From contig JAACJK010000002.1 in NCBI GenBank assembly GCA_013368325.1, forward strand, positions 1,488,001-1,552,000: a DNA stretch of 64,000 nt, in the 5' to 3' direction. This stretch comes from Ephemerocybe angulata. Taxonomy: Eukaryota; Basidiomycota; Agaricomycetes; Agaricales; Psathyrellaceae. Below are positions 1 through 11,007 of the stretch, piece after piece (position 1 is the first letter of the stretch; each line of letters starts with the position of its first letter). Position numbers and translations under genes: made by a program. The notes beneath the pieces were generated by a model that was given only the letters and a program-made list of their open reading frames with translations, was not told where the DNA came from and ran no database searches.

Positions 1-360
1 GGTCATATGGTCATACATGAGGTTACAATGAGGCATACATGTGTCCGGAGTCAATATCATGTGAGCAGAAGCGTAACAGCGAGTAACCAGAAAGTCGACG
101 GCTCGTTCCTCGCGACCGTCCTCGAGACCGCCGCACCCGGTGTGCTCTACCTTGCGTGGAAGAGTATAACCGAAGGTGCGTCTCTCCACTTCACCTCTCG
201 GTTCCGAATGCTGCGTACTGATGCATGAACTTGTAGAATCGGGACGACGAGTACTACCCGTCATGATGTGATCCCCGGCCGATACCCGCGCAGTGTGCAC
301 CCCTTCCTCACCTCCCTCCCACCATCCTTCACATACCGCCCGTCGCATTATATAGTGAAA

Positions 361-475
361 CAGACAGTGCCCTTCATTAGTTACCCCAGAGCGCCGCTAC
401 ACACGCTTACTTACCCATGCACACCCACTGCATACTTACACCGACGCACCACTCGTTCGCGATGATAACTGCTTG
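361..475. repeat. dispersed repeat R1, left piece
   Basis: This stretch matches the start of a repeat at 23690-23830: both read cagac-gtgcccttc-ttagttacc with two differences, followed by loosely alignable C-rich sequence with cttact motifs. The matching right piece of the same repeat resumes near 2030. The 1.5-kb segment between the two pieces (secreted repeat gene plus retroelement relic) is absent from the 23.7-kb copy. No coding sequence is proposed for the repeat itself. Confidence 0.5.
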
Positions 476-622
476 ATATGTAACATTGATTCCAACACCA
501 AACAGTTTCTATACGAACTGGTACGACAGCCACTCGAGTCCACGAGGCCCTATAAAGGTAGCATAACTGAAGAGGTACCAAGAGGGTTACAAGAGACATG
601 TCCCATCGAAGTCAGCCCGAGC

Positions 623-1081
623 CTAAACAAAGGAGGGGGCGGGGTCGGAGATGGTGCTGGTGATGGCGGGGGGCTCAGAGATGGTGCTGGTGATGGCGGG
701 GGGCTCAGTAGTGATGTTGGCGGGCACGGAGATGGTGCTGGTGATGGCGGGGGGAACGGAGATGGTGCTCGTGATGTTGGCGGGGGCGGAGATGGTGCTA
801 CAGGTCATGGCGGGGTCAGAGATGGTATCCGTGATGTGGGCGGGCTCGGAGATGGTGCTTGTGATGGTGAGGGACTCAGAAATGGTGCTCGTGATGTTGG
901 CGGGGACGGAGATGGTGCTCATGATGACGGGCCCCGCCGCGGTGTCGGACACTCCTTTGCCGTTGTGGGGAAGGGCGGGGACGCCTAGGTGGTTAGTGAG
1001 ATGAGGGTTCTTTGGTTGGAGTGGAGGTGGCTTACCGCTGAGCAGGACTGCTGCGAGGACAAGGGAGAAGGATTTGTGCAT
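623..1081 (-). CDS. secreted protein with ten 10-aa Ser/Thr-rich repeats
   Basis: Predicted 135-aa secreted protein in two exons, complement(623..984, 1036..1081). Exon 1 encodes a signal peptide (MHKSFSLVLAAVLLS). A 51-bp intron (donor GTAAGC, branch CTAAC, acceptor CCTAG) separates it from the repeat domain. Because the intron is a multiple of three and contains no stop, an unspliced read also stays open. The mature part opens GVPALPHNGKGVSD and then consists of about ten 10-residue repeats of the form ITSTISxPAN, one shortened to seven, ending in SFV. The DNA repeat period is 30 bp. A TATA box (TATAAATAG) lies about 70 bp upstream of the ATG. The low-complexity, Thr/Ser-rich, potentially O-glycosylated array suggests a wall or surface protein, but no family is recognised. 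The long plus-strand Gly-Asp reading frame opposite it is the antisense shadow of the repeats. Confidence 0.6.
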   Translation of the reverse strand: MHKSFSLVLAAVLLSGKPPPLQPKNPHLTNHLGVPALPHNGKGVSDTAAGPVIMSTISVPANITSTISESLTITSTISEPAHITDTISDPAMTCSTISAPANITSTISVPPAITSTISVPANITTEPPAITSTISEPPAITSTISDPAPSFV

Positions 1082-1150
1082 TGCAAATGAGGCTTTAGCT
1101 GAGTGGTGTGTGTGTAGAGATCGTATTGTACTTACCAGCTGCAATTTCCA

Positions 1151-1160
1151 CTATTTATAC
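1151..1160 (-). promoter_or_regulatory. TATA box of the secreted repeat gene
   Basis: On the minus strand this reads GTATAAATAG, a near-perfect TATA element about 70 bp upstream of the ATG at 1081. Its position supports the chosen start codon and suggests the gene is or recently was transcribed. Confidence 0.5.
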
Positions 1161-1559
1161 TGGGTTTTAGGGGCACTGAAAGGACGGCCTGAGTTGCCCG
1201 ACGAGAGGTGCGTCAATGGTGAGGTTCGTGTTAACCGCCCACACACTAGTAGAGAAGTATTTCCACCCGGGCTGTGGCGGCCTATCGACGGTGACCCCCT
1301 ACCCAGGGTGTATATCAAAAGATCTCCCACCTCGAGGGCTACTCAAGCGACTGTTTCGACCGGCGCCCACCTGGCGACGCGGTGAACTCAGCCCAGGCGG
1401 CAGGTGAGTCTGGAATGAAAGCAGCTTAGGGCGTTCGATCTGGTAGAGATTCTGGAGGCGGAGGAGAGTGCCCGTGTGACCGTGTGCTGATCGCGAACCG
1501 GATGCGGGTTGATGGTAGCCGCGCCACTCACTATGTTCGCGTCTCGCACCCCGGGTATC

Positions 1560-1860
1560 GTCGTGCGTTCACTCGGCTCTCCTTGAGGAGCACAGCTACG
1601 CTATCCACCAGAAGCGGTGTGGGAAATCTGAGGACCGTTGGCTGTGTCGGATCTGTGGTGCGGGGCCCGAATCGATGGAACACCTGTGGTTAGTCTGTGG
1701 TCATTCCGAGGCGTCAATGTATGATGCACTGCAGCCGCTGATGAATCTCTGGGTGGCGTGTCCAACTGCTGTCTCGCTATTCGATCACCTCCCTCCACGC
1801 CTCGGACCCACTGTTATCCTCCCCGCCGAGAAGGAGGTTCGTTTTCTGCATCCCGCCTGA
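1560..1860 (+). pseudogene. non-LTR retrotransposon relic (zf-RVT end)
   Basis: In frame 1 this stretch reads HSYAIHQKRCGKSEDRWL followed by CRICGAGPESMEHLWLVC and ends in a stop at 1858-1860. The C-x2-C-x7-H-x4-C pattern preceded by a basic segment is the zinc-binding motif usually found just after the reverse transcriptase/RNase H part of fungal non-LTR elements. No reverse transcriptase domain is found upstream in the 1.1-kb interval, so this is a 3' fragment at most. Alternative: a chance zinc-knuckle-like ORF. The match rests on motif spacing only. Confidence 0.45.
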
Positions 1861-2029
1861 CTCCGATATGTCTCGGCACCGGGAGAGCTATGCTACAGCC
1901 GATGCCATGGTTGTGCGGTCTGCTATACAGTGATGCTATAGGAGCACCCTTGACATCTCTCTCGCCCAGTCGCACAAGCTTCATTGGACTCGAAGACCGG
2001 GCTTCAGATTAACAACAACCTTACGCCTA

Positions 2030-2885
2030 GGTATCACATGAGGTATACCTCAATACGCACTCCGTTCGCTCACCTTGTACACTGTCCATACCTACTTACA
2101 TGCTCTTGTCGTGAATACTTGCTCGCTTACTTAGTGTACTTATCCTTTTCATGAACACGATCTTTTTATGACTATGGCTGGGGTGTGGGGAGCGAGCGAC
2201 TTGGGGTATGGTGGTGAGGTGCGCCCCGACGGACGGAGGTGGTGGGGTGTTTTGTAACTTGTTCGTTCGTTCGCTCACTTTGTGTTTGGGGATGGCTTGA
2301 ATGTGGCCGCTTATATTGTTTGGCGGGGGGCGCTGGCTTGCAGTGGGCTCGGAGCTCGGGGAATGTACGTGGTGATGAATGGATATACTTCGACGGGATG
2401 TAAACAATAATGCAGAACGATCTCTAGGTGTTAGAATGGGAATGTGAGAGATAGTCACGCTGATCGTGTCGAATTCTGATCACGGCCTATCCAAGGCCTA
2501 TCCATATGTAGGTCATGATGACGAACGGGATCCGTGCCTCTGAGTACCCCGTGGATACGTACTTTCGACCTGCTCTAACTCAAGTGCCAAGGACGCGTCC
2601 TAGTGGTGAGCATCCTGCCTTTCCATTTCGTTTCAAATATTGCGTGTTGTGGAGGACCCCCGGTTAGACTTACCGAAAGGTTCAAGCTGAGTCCCTTTGC
2701 ATCCATGGCCTCGTAAAAGATGGTGTTTCTCTGTAGAATTATAATTTAGGGGCTGGGTGGAGAGGCAATGGTACTCAGGGTTTACGGTAGCTTACCTGTC
2801 TGTGTTGCCGCCACGGTCGCCGCTGGTTTGCCTGCCGCGGAGGGATGGGGGTCGCGACCGGCTGGAAGTTAATCCGAATCCAAAA
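2030..2885. repeat. dispersed repeat R1, right piece
   Basis: Matches about 23830-24480 in the same order. Shared blocks include 'ttagtgtactt', a 'catgaacacg-tctttttatgactatgg' block (2151 and 23949) and 'tttgcctgccgcgg...ggtcgcgaccggct...atccgaat' (2826 and 24416). Divergence is substantial between the blocks. There is no credible coding sequence. It contains a C-rich run on the minus strand with a spurious ORF. Confidence 0.5.
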
Positions 2886-3530
2886 TTCAGGCCATCAAAT
2901 TCAAATCTCTAACTGTCATATTTCAATTCACTTCGTCTCCTCGACTCCTCAGCCCACTGGACATGATCACAAATGATTACAAGGTATGTTCCTGAGCCCC
3001 CGAGCTCCCAAATTGTGCGTTGGACTGCAAGCCCTTCTCCTCACTATCCAAAGCTCAAACTCACCCGGGCGCTAAGTCACTGGAGTGTTCAGGCCCCAGG
3101 AGCCAATTCGCCTTCGAGCGGATCTGCTGCCCACCTAGCCCAGGATCTTATTGTTATTATTTTATCATTTTATTATTATTTTCTTCGAAAACATGTCGAA
3201 ATTCCAACAGGACGATCTCGTATTTTACCAGTGCTTATTGTATGATCGTATATCACACGCCTACTCCCTGGCAGGCAGGCGTGCTTCCGAGCAGCAGCTC
3301 TGGGAGCAAATGCCTTCTTCGGGGTGTCCTTGTTTACAGGTTCTGCTTTTGTGGCAACGTGAGCATTCTTCTTAGCTGGTTTAGCACTGGCTTAGCATCC
3401 CGGTCCCCGAGACCACAGGCTGGGTATCACGGACGGGTGGGCTGAGGAACAGCATTCTGATTAGGTTTAAGCCCCTGTACACTGGAAAAGTGTCAAGTTA
3501 GTTCTCGAGACGGTTTATCCCAGAATTGTT
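2886..3530. other. intergenic, nothing recognised
   Basis: AT-rich patches (for example ttattattttatcattttattattatt near 3150) and short unsupported ORFs only. This stretch is the 3' flank of the minus-strand secreted gene that ends at 3532. Confidence 0.4.
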
Positions 3531-3531
3531 T

Positions 3532-4176
3532 CTAAACGCACGCATTAGTAATGGTTTGCGGTTTCTTGTCTTGCATCTTCTGGATGTCAGCTAGGGTCTG
3601 TTGTTTGATCCTCTGCTTGACTAGAGCCCAGTTCTCCCTTTAACCGAAAAATCATATAAACTCCTCAAGGAATGGCAAGAACTTCGGCTTACCCAGCTGC
3701 AGCCCTGTGAGTGGCTTGCCGCTCGGCCTTTCCCTCCTCTTTTGCTTTACGCAGAGCTGCTTGGACTCTGGATTGGAGAAGGAATAGCACAGAACAGTCA
3801 TTAGGGGTGGATAAAAGGAGCCGGGATAACGCAATTGTACGCACACAGAGGCCATCCCAGTAGGTGGAGGGGGCACTGTAACGGTCTTGTACACCTGCTT
3901 CGCTGGACCATACAATAAGTCGGCATGTTCAACACATATCTCACGAAACTTCTTCGCAATGGTCCTGCCACCGCGAGTGCAACTGCGAGTCAACAGTTCT
4001 GTCTGCGAATGAGCAAGGATGTCAGCTACACGTCCTATCACAGAATCGTGAATAACAAGGCTCACATCCGACCTAACATCAATCTCCCCAGACCAATACG
4101 GGATCGGAGAAGCCAGAACCAGGGCGCTCTGGGCAAGCATGAGGACAGCGGTAAGGATGCTGATGGCGGACTTCAT
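3532..4176 (-). CDS. small secreted protein, three exons
   Basis: Predicted 161-aa secreted protein, complement(3532..3610, 3693..3767, 3845..4176). Exon 1 encodes a signal peptide (MKSAISILTAVLMLAQSALV), then a mature region containing GEIDVRSDV, a TELLTRSCTRGGRTIAKKF basic segment and a VPPPPTG linker. Intron 1 is 77 bp (GTGCGT...CTAATGAC...CCAG, phase 2). Exon 2 encodes a charged amphipathic helix (VQAALRKAKEEGKAERQA). Intron 2 (GTAAGC donor) has an ambiguous acceptor: the CTAG at 3621 would end the protein after about 11 codons, whereas the AG at 3611 gives IKQQTLADIQKMQDKKPQ and a stop at 3532. The latter is preferred because it continues the helix. No known family is recognised; an extracellular location is inferred from the signal peptide. 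Confidence 0.6.
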
Positions 4177-4270
4177 GCTGTTGTGAGCGTTTGGTTAATC
4201 GACCGGCGATTCTGGTGGGTGGGACTGGACGTATCAAACGTTCTGGAGAACCCTGGTGTTTGTGGTCGCG

Positions 4271-4278
4271 CTTTATAT
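4271..4278 (-). promoter_or_regulatory. TATA-like element of the secreted gene at 4176
   Basis: The minus strand reads GATATAAAGCGCG about 95 bp upstream of the ATG at 4176. The position suits a core promoter and supports this start. Confidence 0.4.
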
Positions 4279-4561
4279 CTTCTTTAATTGCGTCCAGCAA
4301 CCTCGGATGTGTGTAACCGTGCGGAACTGTTTTTCAGGCAAAACAGCGAACTTGGATAAACCCGATCGAACAGATCTGAATTTGGCGGAGGTTCGGAACA
4401 ATTGCTCCTGCATGACGTCCCTGCTTTGGGTCGCCCACTTGCTCCCAGTCTCCCGAACGAGCATATAGTGCCCATCTGAGTAGAATATGCATCGTTCGGC
4501 ACGCCACAGCGTGCGTTTTGATGTGGGATAGAGTAGTTCCCGAGTGGGACCACACGCCCTC

Positions 4562-4583
4562 ATACCTACCTACCTACCTACCC
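4562..4583. repeat. (CCTA)n microsatellite
   Basis: Five CCTA units in a row. A simple repeat with no further structure. Confidence 0.7.
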
Positions 4584-6119
4584 GCTTTTCTCGCACAAAT
4601 ACGTATCCAGTCGATCCGGTTGGAGTCCGATGGGTGATGGCTTCAGACCCGCCTTGATCTGCTAGCCTTCGGCGCAAATATTGCTCAATGCTAACGGACC
4701 CAGCACTAATGGACCCTGCAAGCGCGATCTTCAAGTTGGTGCAATGATATCTGGCGGTTCCATATATATCCTTCTCGAGATGATATTGTGAGTTAGACTC
4801 TTGGGCATAAAGGAAGATCTGGAGAAGTCCAGGTGCTCAAGGACTTAAACTGGAGACATGAAATGCCGGCCGGCGGTTGGTCGGTTAGTCTAGACTAGCA
4901 GAAATATATGAGACCTAGATCAATTAGCGTACAGATCAGCAGATGAATGGATGGGCGCTTAATCTGAGGCCTCCTCCGTCAGGAAACTTCCGATGAAGGG
5001 TCGTTGGGTCCGTCAACTTCTAACTGCCTATCTCTAAATAAACGACCCTCCGGACAGTGGTTTCTCTCATAGTTGCCGCACGAATGGTACGCGAACTGAC
5101 AGGTGCTTAATCCGTAGGTCTCGCTGATACTTCAAGGCACTCGCTGTTACGCTTGGTTGACGTGTTATTGATTTATGCTGAGGACTCTGGTGTTCGTGGG
5201 TGGATACTAGGGCCAATGGTGCACTAAGTAAATCCAAAGATCCTCCTATTTACTTGACTCTATGTGAGTACTCGACCATATCATTATCATCGCTTTCATC
5301 AGGCGCCGAATTTGTAAGGAATCGTGCATTTGGCGCCTGGCTCAAATGCCCGACCATCCTTGGTATTTGGGTTGCTATACGTAGGAACTCCCAGTGCCAT
5401 ACTTGTACATCTATAGGACTAATTGTGTTAGACCTTGGTGCCCTGTGCAACGACTTTTACACTATGTTTACACCACGATTCGGCTTTTAATATTGGTAAT
5501 TTAAGCGGTGAACATCCTGGGAGCAGATGCGGGACCCACTAAGCAAAGTCGTCATTTTGCGCTGTGATGTAGTGTGGGGCAATAGTTAAAGTTGATTTCA
5601 CCGAGTAGAGGAGTGACAAGACGTAAGCGTCATAAGAAACACCATACACTTGGGGAGAGATGTAAGAAGTCTTTTGCATAGCAATTGCAGTACTAGTGCG
5701 TGTCGAGTTCGTCACATGGTAGCTGAAGAAGGGAGATACTTATAAGAGTTGATATTTGGAATGAAGCAACAGATATCGAAGTGACTATGACACTGTAGGT
5801 CGGTCTCCTATGTAACGCTTTGGCTGCATATCTACGACAAGCCCCATATCTCCTTTTTCACACCCTTAGCTTCGTCAGTGCGCAGATAGTATCCAAACAC
5901 CATTCCTCAATATACGACAAGCTAAAGTCAAAGCGAGTGCGGAGCTTGAGCGCGGTAGAAAATGATTGTTGTGCTGACCATGTGTGGTGCCTTGTGCCTT
6001 CAGTACTGACGCCAAGTTCCACTCCAGGGCTCAGCGATCACATATATTGGCTTGTAGGTTTTAGCGTCACTCAGAGACACGACGCTCTCAGTAGATAGCA
6101 TTAAAGTAGGGAAGTTATC
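4584..6119. other. intergenic, nothing recognised
   Basis: Only short ORFs without signal peptide, motif or splice structure. One open frame at 5200-5490 (+) has no supporting feature. Confidence 0.4.
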
Positions 6120-9100
6120 TCAAGTCATAGACTAGCTGAGAGCAGAATGGTATCACGGGGAGAGAGACAACACCCCAGACCCGACAAACATCCACCAAAG
6201 AGCGTCCATGCACAAGCAAAGCGCACACGCGCCGGCACAAGAGTACAGCTTACACTATCCAAGCACCTGCCTGGACGCACCGAGGCGGCGATTGTGTACA
6301 CGCGGAGCGAGCCTTCGAAGATGAGAACAGGCGAGGAAGAAATTGAAGCGAAACACAGTCGCACTGCACAAACCACCGCAGAAGGAGTGTTCATCATAGA
6401 CTGCGGCGTCACGCGCCGGCACAGGAGCAGAGTGTATACCACCCACTCCAAGCGTCGAACGTGATGACCCGCAATCGTGCATGAACGCACCGAGGCCGGG
6501 TTGTGCATGTGCACCGAGCGAGTGAACGAACACCGAACAAATAGACAGAGAGTCGGAGAGACGAACTCGAACCGGAACTCGAACTCGAGGAAGAAGAAAG
6601 AAACAATGGTATGGACTCTGGAATCCCGGAACTGCCAAACTCCCGCACGAACGAGGAAAGAAGAAATGTCGAACGAACGAACGAACGAGCCAAATTTCAC
6701 TCGAGCGTGAACGAAAGGTCCAACCTCAATGGACCACGACGCCAACAAAGCAGAAAGGCGCCTCACAGAGAACTGAAGCAACACGCAAGCGAGGGCGGAG
6801 GCGGATGCCCGCCGCACCACTAGCAATCGAGACTCCTCAGATCTCCGCATGGCGCGCAACGCTGTCGGTGCATGCCTTCCACAGGAAGAATGACACAGGA
6901 CGGACGACCCACCCAACGAACAACAACAACAACGAAACTGCCGAAGACCTCCAGCTACATCCAACCCCAACCGAAAGAGCACCCCGTCACGCACACCCCC
7001 TACTTCACAATCCAGCACGGAGCAGAGTGCACGGCGCCCACTCCGGCGCCGAACGTGGTATGTAGGGCTATCGAACGGGGTGCGCCACGGCGAAGGTATG
7101 GTTGTAGAATGGAATTACCGGGCGAACGAAAGAACGAATGGACAAGCGAGCGAAGAAGAACCGTCGAGCAAACGAACCCATTGGAAGAACAGGCCAACAA
7201 CGAAGTAGAAGGGCGCTAGTCGAAAAACTCCGAGAGACGCGCAAGCCCAAGCGGGGGCGGATCACCGGCATTCGCACCGAGAGCGAACGAGTCTCTCGAG
7301 CTCGCCGCGTGGCGCGCGACGCTGCCGTTGTATCTTCCACAGGGACAGCAAAAGGGAGACGACGCAGGATGGACGACCCAAAGAAGGAGCAGTCTGAGAA
7401 GGACTGCGCGGGAAGGCGGGCGAATGAATCACCTCCAGTCTCAAAGCTCCAAGCCAACAACGAAGCAGAAGGGCGCCAGCTGCGAAGCTCTCGACAGACG
7501 CGCAAGCGCGAGCGGGGGCGGATCACCGTCATCCACACCACCAGCAAGCGAGTGGCGCGCGACGCTGTCGTTGGGTGTCTTCCACAGGAGGGAAGAGCAG
7601 TCCAAGAAAGACTGCACAAAAAAACGAACAAAGGAACTAACAGTGCAAACAACCCTCCCTATCCACAGAACTCAAGACAAAACCCAAAAAATAAGAAAAA
7701 AAAGGAAGGAGGAGAAGAGAGAAATCCACGCAGCGGCCACACACTCGTCAGCATGAACATCGAGCAAAGCATACCACAGCGCCTCGGGAGGGTTCTCCAC
7801 GCCTCCGATGAGCTGCGTCATGCCCAGCCCGATGTTGAGCGAGACGTAGGTCGTGACGCCGAGGAAAATGATAGCGAAGATGCAGAAGGGCTATCGAAGA
7901 TTGGTCAGTAAGTTGTTCGGATAAGGAGGAGGCAGAGAGAAGTGAAATGAGAAATGAAGAGAGTAAAGAGGTATAAGAAGAATGAATGAAGTGATGGGAG
8001 GGGAATGTAAGCGTAATGCGTGTATGGGTGATCTGGGAGTCGGGATCGGCACGCACTGCGGCCGACGGCGCGTGTGCGGTTGGGAGGATGGCGATTGGGT
8101 GCCAGTGCGCGAGGACGGACATCGATCGGCGCATCGTGCCCAGTATATCGTCATATGTCGATATCCATCCATCGAAGCAACCGTTTCGTCGTAAGAACCG
8201 GAGAGAATCGTCTCCATCCTACGCACAGCCTAACCGCCCTCTTGCACCATTCCGTCCTCCCCGAGCAACTGAGCGACACCCAGGGAAGGACCCGCGCCGA
8301 TGGGCCCCGCACCAGAGCCCAGAACAAGTACAACGAAGAGGGAAGGAAAGCGAAAGCGAAAGGAAAACAGAACGAAAAAGAAGGCAAAGAACGAAACCAA
8401 GACCGAAACTGCACTCACAATCAAACTACTCAACGTCCGATCCTCCACGACACAACCGCATTCGCCAACAGAGTCTAGAATAAAGTGGCGACCGCCGGCG
8501 TGCACGGCAATGGGCGTATCCTTCGTGTGTTGAAAGAGGAAAGGGCGGGGTGAGCACTGCTGGGCGCTCAACGCACAGAGGCGGTCGGAGGGGAAGAGAA
8601 ATGGTGGAGTCGAGAAGAGGAAGAGAGGAAGAGAGAGGAAGAGGTGTGGAGACGACCCGCCTGTCATGGGGTTGCCAAGCGCCCGGGCACGTGGGGGTGG
8701 GTATCAATCGATCAATCCCCATCTCCGAGTCCTCCTTCCGTCTCTTGTTCTTCTCCACCACCACCACCATCGTGATCGTCCCCTCGCCGTCGGCGACAGT
8801 CAGCTCAGCCGTAGTGCGATGTAGAGGTCACACTTGGTGACCCTCGAGCGCAACGAGGATGTACTCGAGTATTCATGCGCCCGACCATTCGCCGACACCC
8901 TGCGCGCTATCCCCGCGCCTCGCCCGAACCATCCCTGCACCCTGCGCTTTTAAGCCGAGGATTCTGCACTCACCCCAGTATATACCTTACTTCGTCCCGG
9001 GAATCTCCGTGGTCCATCTTAGTCTAGCTCAACGTCCTCCGCCCGCCCCTCCATAACCAAACTGTCCATCTTCCGTCCGTACGAACGCTGTACACTACTT

Positions 9101-9484
9101 ACAGGTGTTCTGTAGGGCGGATGTGGCCAAAGGGAAGAAGCGTGGAGAGGCGGTCTCGATGAATCGGATGCTTAGGACGTGATGCACGTACGTCCGAAGT
9201 GGGATCGCAGGACCTCGGTTGGTTCGATCAACCTTCATTGCTGGTTCGTTCGTCGATTGATCATAGGGCGCAACGACAGCCTCGCGCGAGTCTCGCCTGC
9301 TGGTGGTGCGACGGCGGGGTTCGCTTGCGCGTCCCTTTGGTTTGGTACTCTGGCGTGGCGCCCTTCTGCTTCGCCGTTGGCTTGTTCTCTATTGAGCGCT
9401 TCCATCTGCTTCCATCCACCCTTCAAGCCTCTTCAAGCTCCTTCACGTTTTCCGCGAGCGTCTCTTATCCTCAATCACATCTGA
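6120..9484. repeat. interspersed repeat block U1
   Basis: A mosaic of a repeat family. Its left arm (6120-7600) reads on the minus strand. For example, minus 6340-6470 matches plus 15737-15850 (cgcttggagtgggtggta, cactccttc, ggtttgtgc-gtgcgantgtgt), and minus 6790-6870 matches plus 22480-22550. The right arm (8540-9484) reads on the plus strand and shares with 13080-13220 and 21780-21900 the block gtcatggggttgccaagcgc. It also shares 9075-9120 with 14775-14820 (gctgtacactacttacaggt) and 9324-9360 with 15218-15254. GAAC/GTTC runs (cgaacgaacgaacgaacgagc) give long low-complexity ORFs that are not genes. The centre carries a membrane-protein gene fragment (7671-8535, minus). No reverse transcriptase or transposase is seen. 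Confidence 0.65.
7671..8535 (-). pseudogene. membrane-protein gene fragment within repeat U1
   Basis: Two well-formed exon-like stretches lie on the minus strand. The upstream one (about 8419-8530) reads HTKDTPIAVHAGGRHFIL then DSVGECGCVVEDRTLSSLI and ends at a GTGAGT donor (8418). The downstream one starts after an AG at 7891 and reads FCIFAIIFLGVTTYVSLNIG then LGMTQLIGGVENPPEALWYA, closing with a hydrophobic FLFFLIFWVLS tail and a stop near 7671. The segment between has stops and no clean join. A second, more decayed copy of the downstream exon is at about 20765-20870 (FLGFTTYVSLESGLGVTEHI). The hydrophobic segments suggest a membrane protein. I do not recognise the family. It is probably a captured host gene spread with the repeat. 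Confidence 0.4.
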
Positions 9485-9680
9485 AGTATTAGGGGGGGTC
9501 AAACCTCCGGTTCTGAGCCAGTTCTGATGCCAGTTCTGTCACCGGTTCTGGCATCAGTTCTGGTCCTCAGAACCGTGTGAAAACTCAGAACCGGACTGTT
9601 TCGAGAACTGGCTCTGGAGCCGGTTCTCGCAGGAGCAGAACTGGGTTCTCCAAGGGTTCTCCTCTGTTCTCTAAATTAAA
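9485..9680. mobile_element. hAT-like transposon terminus with GGTTCTG motif cluster
   Basis: Begins attaggggg-ggtcaaacctcc and then carries about a dozen copies of a GGTTCTG/CAGTTCTG/CAGAACC motif in both orientations within 190 bp. Fungal hAT elements often start with a gggtgtcaaac-type end followed by short inverted subterminal motifs, so this is read as one terminus of such an element. No transposase ORF or second end was found nearby. Alternative: an independent palindromic repeat cluster. Confidence 0.35.
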
Positions 9681-10139
9681 CGAGGGAAACTGGCTTTGAA
9701 GGGTACACATTTTAAGTATATCGCCATTTGGTGTAGCAATGGCTGGGCGCTAAACTCATGATACCCTTTGCTTGCTGATCTTGCTGATGCGCATGGCCTA
9801 AGCCGAGGGTGCCTGTGCCGAGAAAGTACCGCTGTAGGGAACGCGATCGGTCTAAGCGCCGATCACGTCACCATCGCGCTTGTGCGCCTAGAGCTCACAT
9901 CCATGCCCCGACGGTGTTCCGTCGGGATTTCGGATTACCGGATTTTCTATATAGCGGGTCCCCTCTGTATCGATTCCTTAGCTACTTCGACCCCCGTAGT
10001 TCACCCTCCCTCGTTCCGACTCCCCCTCAGTGCATCTAAATCTATTTTATTCGTTCACTGTCCTACCCGCGCGAGCTACGTGAGGATCGACGGCGGAGGT
10101 CCGAGCCCCCTTCGCACCTAGACGCATCGTTGTGCCTTC

Positions 10140-10923
10140 ACCGCATGAGACCACATGGTGCAGCATGCTTTCCACCTGAGCCTAATCTCACCGGCAACTG
10201 TTGCTACGAACGTTGCGCACTGCCAGCGTTTCACGTTTCGATACCTTGTGCCGCCCCTCGACGAGACCCACGAAATTAGAAAGCACCAACGGTAGCCAAA
10301 GCTCACTCTCTCGTAAAACCAGAAACGATGGCCGTTACAACCTGGAACAGAGCAGAGGCAGTTTAACTCGGAGGGAGAAGATGAGAAAGGGGTAGCGGAT
10401 GCAGGTAGGAAGTAAACACATCTCATGCTTCGACAAAATTTGATGTCCAGTTCCAACTTCCATGAGGTGAAACCTCATCTGTGCGCACATGTACCCGTAT
10501 GATAGAGCGTTTACGAAATTTAAATACATAAATCGATCCGCGGGACCGCGCTACACACAACCAGTCAATACGCCGACTCCACTCACACCGACGATTCATA
10601 CAAAATATGGATACGAATTCGGAGGAATTCGACCTACAACTCTGTCCTCTGTTCTTCGACGGAGCGTCTGGGTCTAATCACCGATGGCCACTATCGAATC
10701 CTTACTCGATCAGATCGAATGTGATAATCAGAGATTAGCATGGCGTTTTACGAAAAGTAAATCATTGGAGATCCCTTCAATCTTTCTATGTACGCGTATC
10801 AGCGCGTATCCGGGCCCCGGCACCCGCATCGCACGCATCTGAATTGGACCCGTAAGCGCCAGGTCGGAGTCCAGATATGAAACCGGAACGAACGGGTGCT
10901 ATAGAACATCCTCAGCATATAAG
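10140..10923 (+). repeat. segmental duplication, 5' flank, copy 1
   Basis: Matches the 5' flank of copy 2. At 10145-10300 and 17670-17860 both read cacctgagcct-atctcaccggcaa-tgttgctac and later gccctcgacgaga. The part nearest the gene (from about 10870) is also present in copy 3 (from about 24585): gaacgaacgggtgc, then the catataag TATA element. This flank places the gene in a duplicated cassette rather than an isolated retroposed copy, since the intron is retained. Confidence 0.6.
10916..10923 (+). promoter_or_regulatory. TATA element, secreted ubiquitin-like gene 1
   Basis: cagCATATAAG-ccg lies about 90 bp upstream of the ATG at 11008. The same element is kept in copies 2 (18048-18056) and 3 (24630-24638), reading CATATAAAG in those. 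Confidence 0.5.
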
Positions 10924-11007
10924 CCGAAACGTATTCTAGACTACCTACCCAGATTCACGTCCCCTTTCAAGCTACCTCCGCACACCCCTCTGTGACGCAG
11001 ATCCTTC

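Noticed and set aside
473..988. Gly-Asp repeat ORF (GDGAGDGGG) on the plus strand
   Set aside because: Antisense shadow of the secreted ITSTIS-repeat gene, which has a signal peptide, intron and TATA box on the other strand.
6125..7018. 297-codon minus-strand ORF
   Set aside because: Lies in repeat U1; frame is not kept in the homologous blocks and the sequence is a low-complexity Ser/Arg/Phe mix.
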